Counted from the first letter of the stretch, positions 45,109 through 54,631 are shown. The stretch: 64,000 nucleotides of DNA from Bacteroides sp. (GCF_028690125.1 NZ_JAQVBV010000003.1:186001-250000), one strand, 5' to 3'. Made by a program: numbers and translations. The notes: generated by a model from the letters alone, not told the origin.

Positions 45109-46410
45109 ATGAAATATCTGGATACTGATAAACAAACTTGCATCGATCTCAGCATAACGGATGGTGTGCAGGACGAGCAGGCTCTTTCCTCTTTGTTTTT
45201 GAAAACAGAAACGAAGCAGGGGAAATCTTTAATGTTGGAATGGATCATGTATCCGCTGAGTGATTGGGACATGATTTGTAAAAGACAGCAACTTGTTGCT
45301 TGGGATACTCTGCCGGAGCTTCCTTTAAATGAGGAAGAATTGGACTTTATAGAGTATTACCTGAGTTATCGTGACCAGATCAGAGAAGCCAATGTTATCA
45401 TGTCTTGTGCTACGATTATTGACCGGCTCGTGAGATATGATTCTAAGCGTTATGTCATTTGTAGGGGAGTAGAGCTTGTTGTTTGTATGCTACATCATTT
45501 GGAGAAGTGGATAACAGGTTTACAAGAAAATGTACCGCAACTTTGGAGGGAAACCGTCAATCTGGTAAATGATACTCTGCATGGAAGTGAGTTGGAAAGT
45601 GTTTTACAACAGACGTCTGAAGAGGATACCCGATTCTCTAATTATGTGATAGATAAATATGATTATTTATTCCGATGCACCCGCTTGTTATCTTTAAAGG
45701 AATTGTTGTCTGTTATTTATATGTTAGATGTTTGCCGTACTGCCCATCGGGTAGCTAAAGAAAGAAATCTTTGTTGTAGCCCGAATATTGTGTGGAGTAT
45801 GGATTTTTCAGTAGAAGGAATAGTGCATCCTTTTGTGAAGAATGCGCAAGAAAACAATTGGGAAATGTATCAAGGCAATATCTGCCTTTTTACTGGGTCT
45901 AATATGGCAGGGAAATCGACTACGCTGAAAGCTTTAACTATGGCAGTCTGGTTGGTACATTGTGGATTGCCTGCCCCTGTGAAATCAATGATTTGTCCTC
46001 TTTATGAAGGGATATATACTTCAATTAATTTACCTGATTCTTTGAGGGACGGGCGAAGTCATTTTATGGCGGAAGTTCTTCGTATTAAAGAGGTATTGGA
46101 AAAAATGGGAAAAGGAAAAAGGTGTTTGGTGGTATTGGATGAAATGTTTCGCGGTACAAATGCGAAAGATGCTTTTGAAGCCTCTGTTGCAGTGAACGAA
46201 ATATTAAAGGACTTCACTAATTGTCATTTTCTTGTTTCTACGCATATTCTTGAATATGCAAAAGCCTTTGAGAGAGATAATTCCTGTTGTTTTTATTATA
46301 TGGAAGCAGAAATTAAAGAAGATCGTTTTGTGTGTCCGCATCGGTTGCAAAAAGGAATATCAGAGGCTAGAGTAGGTTATTGGTTAGTGAAAAAACTATT
46401 GATGTGCTAA
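45109..46410 (+). CDS. MutS-family ATPase lacking mismatch-recognition domains
   Basis: 433 residues from the ATG at 45109 (a TTG two codons earlier is not used). The C-terminal half is a MutS domain V ATPase: Walker A FTGSNMAGKSTTLKAL, Walker B CLVVLDEMFRGTNAKDA and the signature ...ARVGYWLVKK. The N-terminal half is helical like the MutS core/clamp. Domain I, which reads mismatches in MutS, is absent, and so is the Smr nuclease tail of MutS2. Such short MutS homologues are common in Bacteroidota and their role is unknown. Confidence 0.82.
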   Translation: MKYLDTDKQTCIDLSITDGVQDEQALSSLFLKTETKQGKSLMLEWIMYPLSDWDMICKRQQLVAWDTLPELPLNEEELDFIEYYLSYRDQIREANVIMSCATIIDRLVRYDSKRYVICRGVELVVCMLHHLEKWITGLQENVPQLWRETVNLVNDTLHGSELESVLQQTSEEDTRFSNYVIDKYDYLFRCTRLLSLKELLSVIYMLDVCRTAHRVAKERNLCCSPNIVWSMDFSVEGIVHPFVKNAQENNWEMYQGNICLFTGSNMAGKSTTLKALTMAVWLVHCGLPAPVKSMICPLYEGIYTSINLPDSLRDGRSHFMAEVLRIKEVLEKMGKGKRCLVVLDEMFRGTNAKDAFEASVAVNEILKDFTNCHFLVSTHILEYAKAFERDNSCCFYYMEAEIKEDRFVCPHRLQKGISEARVGYWLVKKLLMC

Positions 46411-46419
46411 CACTAATAA

Positions 46420-46460
46420 TGTCACAGTAAGAGACTGTTTTTATTGCTCTCACTGTGACA
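46420..46460. terminator. Bidirectional terminator
   Basis: TGTCACAGTAAGAG (46420-46433) pairs with CTCTCACTGTGACA (46447-46460) apart from one wobble, giving a 14-bp stem between the converging MutS-like and aldose epimerase genes. Confidence 0.8.
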
Positions 46461-46487
46461 TGTACTTTTAATGTTGAATCCTGGAAT

Positions 46488-47618
46488 TTATTTTACTGTT
46501 ACCTTATAAACGCAAACGTGGTGGTACTCTTCTCCCGGAGATAAAACAGTAGACGGAAAGTCCGCATGGTTGGGGCTGTCCGGGAAATGTTGCGTTTCCA
46601 ATGCCAGACTGGCTCTGCGTTCATAACTTTTTCCTCCTTTGCCAATCTCAGTTCCGTCGAAAAAGTTTCCACCATAAAATTGAATTCCGGGTTCGGTGGT
46701 GAATACCTCTAAGAATCTGCCGGACTTTGGTTCGTAAACCGTTGCAGCCAGTTCCAGATTATTCTTGCTTTGTCTTGTCAATATCCAGTTATGATCGTAT
46801 CCGTGTCCGAATTTTAATTGTTCATAGTCATTGTCTACACGCTCGCCGATAAGAGTCGGTTTCCGGAAATCCATAGGAGTTCCTTCGACAGTCAGTTGTT
46901 CACCCGTAGGAATCAATACGCCATTGACCGGAGTGAATTTATCTGCGTTCAGCATCAGTTCATGGTCGTTGATCGTTCCGTTACCGGCTCCATGCAGGTT
47001 GAAGAATGAGTGGTGAGTGAGGTTAATAACTGTGCGTTTATCTGTGGTTGCATGGTGAGTTACGATAAACTCATTGTTTTCCGTCAATTCGTAAGTCATC
47101 TTTACATCCATATTTCCGGGATATCCTTCTTCACCATCTTTAGACAAGTAGGTGAGTTCGAGTTTTCCGGGACTAACTTGCTTTACATCCCAAACTACCA
47201 TATCGAAACCCTTTGTTCCGCCATGCAGACTGTTTGGTCGGTCATTCGTCGGCAATTGATATTGTACACTGTCCAGTGTGAATTTTCCTTCGGAAATTCT
47301 GTTTCCGTAACGACCGATGGTTGCACCGAGAAATCTCTCGCCGGTGAAATTGACGTATTTGTCAATGCAGTCGTGACCTAAAACAATGTCTTCGAAGTGA
47401 CCGTCTTTGTCCGGTGCGAAGAACTCTACTACTCTTGCGCCGAAATTAGTGACTGTTATTTCGAGACCGTTTTTGTTTTTGAGTGTATATAAGTCTGTAT
47501 TCTTTCCATCAACGACTGACTGGAAATTCTCTCTCTTCACTTTTGAGTGCAAAGCAGGTTGTTTTGAGCATGCGCTGGTCATCATAATGATTACTAAAGT
47601 TATTATTATATTTTTCAT
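46488..47618 (-). CDS. Aldose 1-epimerase (mutarotase), lipoprotein
   Basis: Interconverts alpha and beta anomers of aldoses. 376 residues with a lipoprotein signal ending at a lipobox MTSAC (Cys17), so it is anchored in the periplasm or at the surface instead of cytoplasmic. Family motifs are GRYGNRISEGKF, NSLHGGTKGFD, THHSFFNLHGAG (catalytic His) and FGHGYDHNW; EPGIQFYGGNF holds the region before the catalytic Glu. It is the last gene of the arabinofuranosidase cluster, where it would speed anomer equilibration of released sugars. Confidence 0.92.
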   Translation of the reverse strand: MKNIIITLVIIMMTSACSKQPALHSKVKRENFQSVVDGKNTDLYTLKNKNGLEITVTNFGARVVEFFAPDKDGHFEDIVLGHDCIDKYVNFTGERFLGATIGRYGNRISEGKFTLDSVQYQLPTNDRPNSLHGGTKGFDMVVWDVKQVSPGKLELTYLSKDGEEGYPGNMDVKMTYELTENNEFIVTHHATTDKRTVINLTHHSFFNLHGAGNGTINDHELMLNADKFTPVNGVLIPTGEQLTVEGTPMDFRKPTLIGERVDNDYEQLKFGHGYDHNWILTRQSKNNLELAATVYEPKSGRFLEVFTTEPGIQFYGGNFFDGTEIGKGGKSYERRASLALETQHFPDSPNHADFPSTVLSPGEEYHHVCVYKVTVK

Positions 47619-47665
47619 TGTTAGTCTACTTTGTTGCTTGGATTCCGTTTACTTATATCCCTCGT

Positions 47666-50074
47666 CTAATAGCTTTGGTGTATGCGAGTTTTGCATCCGA
47701 AGATACCGCCTGCAATATTTCCCGGAAGAGCTTTCAGTTTTACTGTGATCTTATTCTTTTCTTTTGTAAGCGTTGAGGGAATAGGATAACACTTGTCCAT
47801 CAGGATGTCGAAAGTTTCGGTACGCAGACTTTGTTCGGCAATCTTAAAGTCGTCGATAAAGATTTCGAAACTTCGGTTTCCACCATCTGTACTATGGTAG
47901 GTCAGTACCAATTCGATGGACTGTTCCGGTTTTACTTCGAGGTCGTATGAGAACCATCCGTTATCAGCGTCCCGCCATCCGGCGTTTGCATCGGAGCGTG
48001 TCTGCTCTCCTTGCAAGTTGTGGCTCTTTTCGGATGCTTCATTACCTATAATCACTTGGTCGATTACTCTGGACTCATCGTGTAAGTTCTTTTTAATGGC
48101 TTCGCCGTTTGACGGTAGCCATACTTTCATTTCTCCTGCCCCCCGATAGGCTCTTGCATAGTAGGGAATGAAATTGATTGTCGCAGGTTGTTCTTCAATA
48201 CTCTTTTTGTCCGGCGAGATGGAATATTTCTCTCCTGCACCGCGAATGACGTAAGCTCCGTTGAGGAAAGTAGTAGTTTTATCTACCTCGAAATTCGCCT
48301 TTTCCGGCAAGGAAAGGTTGAATACACTTCCATCGTTGTCGGCAAACTCGGCACAATAAACGATTGGGCCTCTTTCTACTGCCACCAGATTATTATTTGT
48401 TTTTACTGCTTTATTCGTAATGACCTGATGTACATCCATCGGTAAGGAGATACTAATTTTATCTCCTTTTTCCCATTGGTGGTTGATAACTGCATAACCG
48501 TTTTCTTTTTTGAAAGAGTAGGGAACATCATTGATATTAATCTTTATTTCGTTCTCTTTTCCGTTGATATATTCGTATAAGTCGGAAGGTACTGCTTTGT
48601 TCTCTGCCCATCCGGGGATTCTAATTTTGAGATCGAATTTATCTGTTTCCAAGTCATTTACAACAAGGTGTATCTCTCCGTCCCAAGGATAATTTGTGTT
48701 TTGTTGGAGTACTACTTTTTTGCCGTTGAAGTCAATCTCGCTGGTGCTTCCTACAAAGAGGTTTGTATAAATGCTTTTTTCATCAGTTGCGTAAACGTAA
48801 CCCGGAATGGCAGGTATGAAACGCGCAAGATTAGTAGGGCAACAAGAACAGCCAAACCATAAACTGCGTTCCTGTCCCTTTTTATTTGCTTCCAATACAT
48901 TCGGATAGAAGAATTGGTCACCACTTAGTGAAATACCGCTTAAAACGGTGTTGTAAAGTGAGCGTTCCAATACATCGAAGTATTTTGATTCTCCATGTAA
49001 TCTGAACATACGCAGGTTAAACATACAATTGGCAATAGAAGCGCACGTCTCACAATAGGCAGTGGCATTGGGCAACTCGTAATTCTCTCCGAATGCTTCA
49101 TTTTCACTTCTGGCGCCTAGTCCTCCGGTTAAATACATCTTTTTACTTACGATGTTATCCCAGATGGTGTCGATGGCGTTAAGATAGTCTTTGTCGTTTT
49201 TATGAATCGCTATGTCTGCCATACCCGAATAGAAATATAAGGCACGCACCGCATGTCCGAAGGCTTCTCTTTGTTGTACGGCAGGCAAGTGGTCTTGCCA
49301 GTATTTTCCGTTTTTACGAAGATCGTTGGATGATGGATCAAATTTGCGATGACCTCTGCATTCCAGAAAAAAGCGAGCTTGATCCAAATACTTCTTATCT
49401 CCGGTTGCTTCATAAAGACGAACAAGAGCCATTTCGATAACAGCGTGTCCCGGTGACATGATGATTCCGTTTTCGTTGAAGACACTGCATACTAAATCTG
49501 CGTTCTTGATAGCGGCGTCTAACAGTATACGTTTGCCGGTAGCATAATAATAAGCAACACCCGCTTCGTACAATTCTCCTGCATTGAAAGTTTCGTGGCT
49601 CAAATCCCAATCTTTTTCCCATCTGTTTTCTCCTACCCAGGGATGAAGAGGATTATTGATAGTTTTGTTGGTAAAAAGATAGCCATCCGGTTCCTGAGCA
49701 GATACAACAATCGTGATGATGCTGTCCAGATATGATTCCAATTCCGGATCTTTGTGTACGCTCAACAGATATGAAGCACCTTCTATCATTTTGTATACTT
49801 CGGCATCATCAAAGGGGTATATCGACTGATACTTGCCTTCTTTCAGACCTCCTGCAATGGCAAAGTTGTCTATATATCCTGCTTTTTCACTTTTCTCAAA
49901 TGCATAACGAATTGTTTTTGTGCGGAGAGTATCGAGACGTTGGCTCCAGAATTTGTCATTGAAGTGAACGTTAGTAAAAGAAACCGGCTTTATAGGATAT
50001 CTGTCTTTTTGGCAGGCCGAAGTACAAAGGAGGATAAAGAGTAATGCTATAAAATTTGGATTTATTTTCTTCAT
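47666..50074 (-). CDS. GH127-superfamily beta-L-arabinofuranosidase (DUF1680), lipoprotein
   Basis: 802 residues with a lipoprotein signal (LLCTSAC). The (alpha/alpha)6-barrel enzyme shows the zinc/cysteine catalytic motifs of GH127/GH146: AYCETCASI (Cys341, Glu342, Cys344) and FGCSCCPTN (Cys411-Cys412, where the second family motif's Cys acts as nucleophile in HypBA1). A C-terminal ~110-residue beta-rich domain (WFSYDLEVKPEQSIELVLTYH...) is an extra module seen in Bacteroides members. Likely substrates are beta-L-Araf units of plant hydroxyproline-rich glycoproteins or pectin side chains. GH146 is the main alternative to GH127. Confidence 0.85.
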   Translation of the reverse strand: MKKINPNFIALLFILLCTSACQKDRYPIKPVSFTNVHFNDKFWSQRLDTLRTKTIRYAFEKSEKAGYIDNFAIAGGLKEGKYQSIYPFDDAEVYKMIEGASYLLSVHKDPELESYLDSIITIVVSAQEPDGYLFTNKTINNPLHPWVGENRWEKDWDLSHETFNAGELYEAGVAYYYATGKRILLDAAIKNADLVCSVFNENGIIMSPGHAVIEMALVRLYEATGDKKYLDQARFFLECRGHRKFDPSSNDLRKNGKYWQDHLPAVQQREAFGHAVRALYFYSGMADIAIHKNDKDYLNAIDTIWDNIVSKKMYLTGGLGARSENEAFGENYELPNATAYCETCASIANCMFNLRMFRLHGESKYFDVLERSLYNTVLSGISLSGDQFFYPNVLEANKKGQERSLWFGCSCCPTNLARFIPAIPGYVYATDEKSIYTNLFVGSTSEIDFNGKKVVLQQNTNYPWDGEIHLVVNDLETDKFDLKIRIPGWAENKAVPSDLYEYINGKENEIKININDVPYSFKKENGYAVINHQWEKGDKISISLPMDVHQVITNKAVKTNNNLVAVERGPIVYCAEFADNDGSVFNLSLPEKANFEVDKTTTFLNGAYVIRGAGEKYSISPDKKSIEEQPATINFIPYYARAYRGAGEMKVWLPSNGEAIKKNLHDESRVIDQVIIGNEASEKSHNLQGEQTRSDANAGWRDADNGWFSYDLEVKPEQSIELVLTYHSTDGGNRSFEIFIDDFKIAEQSLRTETFDILMDKCYPIPSTLTKEKNKITVKLKALPGNIAGGIFGCKTRIHQSY

Positions 50075-50399
50075 AATTTATATCTTTAAATGTGTTCTCT
50101 TATTAATATTATCGGTATCTGTCATTAAGTACTTAGTGAAGAATATCTTTTCTTTATAAACACGTAGAGAGTAGATTTTTCACTACGTTCTGAATGACAA
50201 ATTGTATAAGTTAATTGTACTGATTTACTTAATATAACATCATAATTAGTCTATAAAATGTAGGTGCAGATTATGCCGATTAACGCTGTTTATTCCTCTT
50301 GCAATGATACGAAAAACCTTGAAATCCGTGTAATCCGTGCCTAATAATACAAAGTAATGCCGTAAAAGTACTTATAGTTGAGTCTATTGCAAGCAATTA
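50075..50399. other. Intergenic region between GH127-like and sugar-symporter genes
   Basis: 325 bp with no ORF. It holds the family A inverted repeat (50120-50199) and a short AAATCCGTGTAATCCGTG stretch near 50321-50338, a word like that in the arms at 32707-32796. No perfect TAnnTTTG box is visible for the minus-strand GH127 gene, so the gene may be read through from the GRE operon or from a weak promoter. Confidence 0.55.
50120..50199. repeat. Intergenic inverted repeat, family A copy 2
   Basis: Arms 50120-50146 and 50173-50199 (TGTCATT...AGTGAAGAAT and the inverse CACTACGTTCTGAATGACA) match the copy at 38257-38332 in sequence and layout. Confidence 0.65.
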
Positions 50400-51722
50400 T
50401 TATGTCGTAAGCTCTTTCTGTATCTGTTCCAATGTTTTATTCTTTGTTTCAGGAAGCTTTAAAGCGAAAAAGAAACTAAGAGCCATCATCACAGCAAAGA
50501 AACCAAAGATAAATGTACCTCCCGTTTTGATAAAGACGGGAAACATCCAAGATAACAATGCAGACCATACCCAATGAGTCATACTGCCGAAAACCTGTCC
50601 TTTGGAACGTACACTGTTAGGAAATACCTCGGAAATGATTACCCAGATCGTGGCTCCCAGGGAAATAGCGAAGAATGCTATAAATCCCATCAAACATACC
50701 AACATATAATATCCGGAAATAGTTTCTGTAGAGAATCCCCGGGCTACTAATGCCAATGCAATGGTCATTCCGATGGAACCGATATAAAGTAATTTTTTCC
50801 GTCCTACTTTATCAATCAGTATCATTCCGATCATTGTAAAGACTAAATTGGTCAATCCGATAACGATAGACTGCATCATTGCCGAATCTCGGAATAATCC
50901 CGACATCTCGAATATGCGTGGAGCATAGTAAAGTATTGCGTTGATACCCGATAACTGATTGAATGTTGCAATAAAAAAAGCATATAGAAGGGGCTTCATG
51001 TATCTTTTCTGGAAAAGTTTTTCTCCATTGCCCGAAGTAGAAACCAATGATTCTTTGATAGCGGTTAGTTCCTTCTGTATATTGTGTTCTCCTATTCTTT
51101 CAAGTGTTTTCCTTGCATCTCCTTCCCTTCTTTGTTGCATTAGCCATCTGGGACTTTCGGGAACCGTATAGAGCAATATGCCGAACAATAAGGCCGGTAT
51201 TGCCAATACTCCGAGCATCCAGCGCCAATCATCGGGGATGCCATTAATAAAATAATTGGAGAGATAAGCCAATACGATACCCAGTACAATGTTGAACTGG
51301 AAAAACGCTACAAATCGTCCTCGCCAGTGTGAGGGTGAAATCTCGGCAATATACATAGGGCCTACTACCGAAGATGCTCCGACAGCTATACCTCCCAAGA
51401 ATCTGAAAAATATAAAAGAGTACCAATTGACAATCAGTGCGCTGCCCAAAGCAGAAAAAAGATATAAAAAAGCAATTACTTTCAGTGAATTGAGCCGGCC
51501 GTACTTATCGACCGGTTTGCTACAAACGAGTGCACCAACGATGGTACCTATCAAAGCAGTTGCAATTGTAAATCCGTGGGCAAAATCCGACAATCCGTAA
51601 ATCTGTTGGATTGATTTTTCTGCTCCGGAAATTACTGCTGTATCAAATCCAAAGAGTAAACCTCCTAACGATGCCACAAAAGCGACATAGAACATAAAAC
51701 CTTTAACAGAATTCTTTTTCAT
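50400..51722 (-). CDS. Sugar:H+ symporter of the MFS sugar-porter family
   Basis: 440 residues, 12 membrane helices. Sugar-porter signatures in order are DKYGRLNSLKV (loop 2-3), PESPRWLMQQ (after helix 6), DKVGRKKLLYIG (loop 8-9) and the C-terminal PETKNKTLEQIQ. This is the XylE/AraE/GalP type and probably carries a pentose or hexose across the inner membrane. It lies 41 bp downstream of the glycyl radical enzyme gene on the same strand, so it is the likely importer of that pathway's sugar; L-arabinose is a fair guess given the GH127-like neighbour. Confidence 0.9.
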   Translation of the reverse strand: MKKNSVKGFMFYVAFVASLGGLLFGFDTAVISGAEKSIQQIYGLSDFAHGFTIATALIGTIVGALVCSKPVDKYGRLNSLKVIAFLYLFSALGSALIVNWYSFIFFRFLGGIAVGASSVVGPMYIAEISPSHWRGRFVAFFQFNIVLGIVLAYLSNYFINGIPDDWRWMLGVLAIPALLFGILLYTVPESPRWLMQQRREGDARKTLERIGEHNIQKELTAIKESLVSTSGNGEKLFQKRYMKPLLYAFFIATFNQLSGINAILYYAPRIFEMSGLFRDSAMMQSIVIGLTNLVFTMIGMILIDKVGRKKLLYIGSIGMTIALALVARGFSTETISGYYMLVCLMGFIAFFAISLGATIWVIISEVFPNSVRSKGQVFGSMTHWVWSALLSWMFPVFIKTGGTFIFGFFAVMMALSFFFALKLPETKNKTLEQIQKELTT

Positions 51723-51763
51723 GGTATATGATGATTAAGTTTATAAATGAATCGTGTTTGCGT

Positions 51764-53833
51764 TTATAATCCAAATTCTATTCTGTTGATAACATGGTCC
51801 TGATAGCATTCGTCCAATTCGACAAAATAACCACTCCATCCCCATACACGAACAATCAGATGTTTGTAATTCTCAGGATGTTTCTTGGCGTCCAACAGTT
51901 TTTCCCTGCTTACGGTATTGAGTTGTAGTTGATGTCCTCCGAGTGTGATAAAAGTCCTAACTAACATACCGAGTTTCCTTACACTTTCATTGTTGTTGAA
52001 GACCGATTGGTCAAATTCCAGTGTCAGAGGCCCTCCATTGATTACATTCTTCAGATGAGGTTTGGTAAAGGATTTAATTACAGATACTGGACCTTTCTGC
52101 TGCATGAATAAAGTAGGCGAATAATTGGCCGGGATCATCTCTTCCGCTTTACGCCCGTCCGGAGTCGCTTTTAAATCATTCGCATGGAAGATGTAATACA
52201 TGGCAGTACCGGTGCCTGCACGATATACACCTCCGCGCTCGTTTTTCTTGTTGCTTAATGCTTTGTCGAAAGAATCTAATAAGGTAGTACATATAGAGTC
52301 TACGTAATCATCATCTTGTCCCATCTTAGGAGCTTCTTTACGTAATAAATTCTCTAGCTCGGGTTCCTTCTCGAAATTATCTTGCAAGGCATCCAGCAAA
52401 GTTTTAGCATCAATGCGTTTTTCTTCAAAGTAATATTTCTTAATGGCGGCCAGTGAGTCGGCTGCTGTGGCAATTCCCGTACCGTGAATTCCGTAGTTAT
52501 TGTATTTGCTTCCAAAGGATATATCTTTAGCTCGTTCGATTGTTCCCTCCATGAGTAGAGACATCATGGGAGCAGGAATGATATATAGATTTTTGTGTTC
52601 TTCGCAAATTTCGTCTGCTCTTTTCTGTATTTGTTGCTCTACCAACCGATAGAAAGATTCATAATCCGGGCAACTCTCAAGTTTGTCGAGACATTCTTTT
52701 ACGCAGAGTATCAGGGATAGCCCCGCAATATTAGGGATATCTAAAGCATATTTGGGTATAATGAACTCCCAGCAAGCTGCAACTACATAATTATATGCGT
52801 CTTTATTTTCGTATCCTTTCCGTAATAGTCCGGGTATGACAATATCGTCATTGCTATATTGAGGGAATCCCAGCCCTTTCTTGGTGAGATGTGAACCGAG
52901 TTCGTAAATCTCTTCCGGCGTATTTTTATCTACACGAATGTTTATTTTAGGGTCTATCAACTCCAACTCATAGCTGGCTTTCAGACACATTCTGGATAAT
53001 TCGTTGAACATATATTCGCCATTTGCGTTGCGTCCTCCCAATACCATACTTTGTCCATTGTCACCTTGCTGCATACCCGGATAAAGATCGCTATCCTTAT
53101 TGCAGGTCAGGAAGAATTCCTCCAACAAATCGAATGCTTCTTCTTGTGTCAGGATACCTTTTTCAATATCGTTCTTATAATACGGATACATATATTGATC
53201 GAAACGTCCGAACGTGTTGTGGTAATTGCCTGCTTCCCAAATGGCGAAGTGAAGGATGCGTAGGATTTGCAATGCTTCTCTGAAGCTGCTTGCGGCATTC
53301 GTTTGGATTGTTTTCAGTACATCTGCCGTATCGTTTTCGCCTATGTAACGTGCGTGCTCTTCGTACTTACTAATCAGTGACTGCAAGGATGTGAGACAAA
53401 TGTGAGTTGCATTTAGAAAAATAGTACCTTCTTCATCAAGATCAGAATCTTTTAGTCTTTCTTCGATCTCTTTTTTACGAGCTGCTAATCCTACTTTAAT
53501 GGTCGTTTCGTAGTCGGGAGAAATATTGCATACCGTTCCACGCTCGTGAATATAATGAGCAACTTTTATTTTATCCCATTCTTCTTTTGTATAGATTTCC
53601 GGCACTTCGTTGATAGTTCTGGTAAAAACAATCTTTTCACCTGGTAAGATAACAGGCACTTCTTTTGATAATAAAGTAGAAAAACACATTGCCGAACGTA
53701 GTACCGGTGGCATATCTTTTTTTACAAAAGAGTTACTCATATCGGTCACTTCTAATTCTTCTATACTTCTTCTGAACGAATGATGCTTTTTATCCAGAAT
53801 ATAATTTCTAAGGTTTTTTATTCTTGCATTCAT
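51764..53833 (-). CDS. Glycyl radical enzyme of unrecognised subfamily
   Basis: 689 residues of the PFL-like glycyl radical family (oxygen-sensitive, cytoplasmic). The C-terminal glycyl loop is RVWGWSGYF with Gly665 as the radical site, preceded by the normal GHQLQLNTVSREKLLDA strand. The active-site loop has Cys354 in VVAACWEFIIP; Glu356 two residues after Cys fits the C-x-E pattern of dehydratase and C-C/C-O/C-S lyase clades, not the Cys-Cys of pyruvate formate-lyase. It is shorter than most (about 780-850). Both loops differ from the usual GCVE and RVxGY/F contexts. Its gene overlaps the activase stop by 4 bp and shares an operator with a SusCD operon, so the substrate is probably a sugar-derived compound. 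No specific reaction can be assigned. Confidence 0.88.
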   Translation of the reverse strand: MNARIKNLRNYILDKKHHSFRRSIEELEVTDMSNSFVKKDMPPVLRSAMCFSTLLSKEVPVILPGEKIVFTRTINEVPEIYTKEEWDKIKVAHYIHERGTVCNISPDYETTIKVGLAARKKEIEERLKDSDLDEEGTIFLNATHICLTSLQSLISKYEEHARYIGENDTADVLKTIQTNAASSFREALQILRILHFAIWEAGNYHNTFGRFDQYMYPYYKNDIEKGILTQEEAFDLLEEFFLTCNKDSDLYPGMQQGDNGQSMVLGGRNANGEYMFNELSRMCLKASYELELIDPKINIRVDKNTPEEIYELGSHLTKKGLGFPQYSNDDIVIPGLLRKGYENKDAYNYVVAACWEFIIPKYALDIPNIAGLSLILCVKECLDKLESCPDYESFYRLVEQQIQKRADEICEEHKNLYIIPAPMMSLLMEGTIERAKDISFGSKYNNYGIHGTGIATAADSLAAIKKYYFEEKRIDAKTLLDALQDNFEKEPELENLLRKEAPKMGQDDDYVDSICTTLLDSFDKALSNKKNERGGVYRAGTGTAMYYIFHANDLKATPDGRKAEEMIPANYSPTLFMQQKGPVSVIKSFTKPHLKNVINGGPLTLEFDQSVFNNNESVRKLGMLVRTFITLGGHQLQLNTVSREKLLDAKKHPENYKHLIVRVWGWSGYFVELDECYQDHVINRIEFGL

Positions 53834-54588
53834 AAGGTAATGACTTTTATATTTGCTTTTTCGAATACATTTTTATAGATAGCAGGTTTCTTTTCTGTAT
53901 CAAACAGAGGTTTATACTCCTGTCCAATCATCGTATATTTAGCTCCGGCAGTTTGGTGATAAGGCAACAGTTCTACACGTAGCAAAGACGGGGCGTCTTT
54001 TATCAATGATGCAACTTTTCTCATATTGTCTTCCGAATCATTGACTCCGGGTATTAATGGTATTCTTATGATAAAATCTATGCCTGATGAACATAAGAAT
54101 TCCAGATTCTTTAAGATAACTTTATTGTCTGCACCTGTATATTGTTTATGTATCAACGGATTGGTATGCTTGATATCCATCATAACTAGATTGAACATAG
54201 GAGCGACCTTACGAAAGGTATCGGTATCAATATATCCGCTTGTTTCTATGGCAACGTGTATGTCCGGCTTAACTCTTTCCAGAACATCTATCATAAAATC
54301 AGATTGTAGTAGAGGTTCGCCTCCGGTAAATGTGACTCCTCCTTCGTTTAATTGGTAGATGTTTTGATTTCTCAATATTTGGTTGGCCAGTGCTTCGGAA
54401 GATATTTCGTAACCACATATACTTTGCTCTTTTTTCTTGATCATGTATTGAGGTTGGGGAGAAATGCCTTCCGGGTTGTGGCACCATTTACATCGCAAAG
54501 GGCAACCTTTAAGAAATATAGTTGTCCGGATGCCGGGTCCATCATGGATGGCAAACTCTTCTATACTAAAAATAGTTCCCTTCTTCAT
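53830..54588 (-). CDS. Glycyl-radical-enzyme activating enzyme (radical SAM)
   Basis: 252 residues. Uses a [4Fe-4S] cluster and SAM to install the radical on its partner GRE. The cluster cysteines are Cys29, Cys33 and Cys36 in GCPLRCKWCHNPEG, followed by TFTGGEPLLQ. Most non-PFL activases carry a two-cluster ferredoxin insert after this point; here that region (~45-65) has a single Cys, so the insert seems lost and the enzyme is PFL-activase sized. The ATG at 54588 has a clear promoter and operator upstream. Stop and next start overlap (ATGA), so the two proteins are made together. Confidence 0.93.
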   Translation of the reverse strand: MKKGTIFSIEEFAIHDGPGIRTTIFLKGCPLRCKWCHNPEGISPQPQYMIKKKEQSICGYEISSEALANQILRNQNIYQLNEGGVTFTGGEPLLQSDFMIDVLERVKPDIHVAIETSGYIDTDTFRKVAPMFNLVMMDIKHTNPLIHKQYTGADNKVILKNLEFLCSSGIDFIIRIPLIPGVNDSEDNMRKVASLIKDAPSLLRVELLPYHQTAGAKYTMIGQEYKPLFDTEKKPAIYKNVFEKANIKVITL

Positions 54589-54608
54589 TGTGCTTTATTT
54601 ATCTGCTG

Positions 54609-54616
54609 CAAAGATA
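54609..54616 (-). promoter_or_regulatory. -7 promoter box of the GRE operon
   Basis: Minus-strand TATCTTTG, 20 bp before the activase ATG. Confidence 0.65.
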
Positions 54617-54631
54617 AAGTTTTTATCCCAA

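Noticed and set aside
46488..47618. Cytoplasmic galM of the Leloir pathway
   Set aside because: The N-terminal lipobox (Cys17) and position at the end of the GH127-like cluster point to an envelope-anchored mutarotase of the PUL.
51764..53833. Pyruvate formate-lyase
   Set aside because: PFL has adjacent Cys-Cys at the active site; here it is Cys-Trp-Glu. The length and genomic context also differ.
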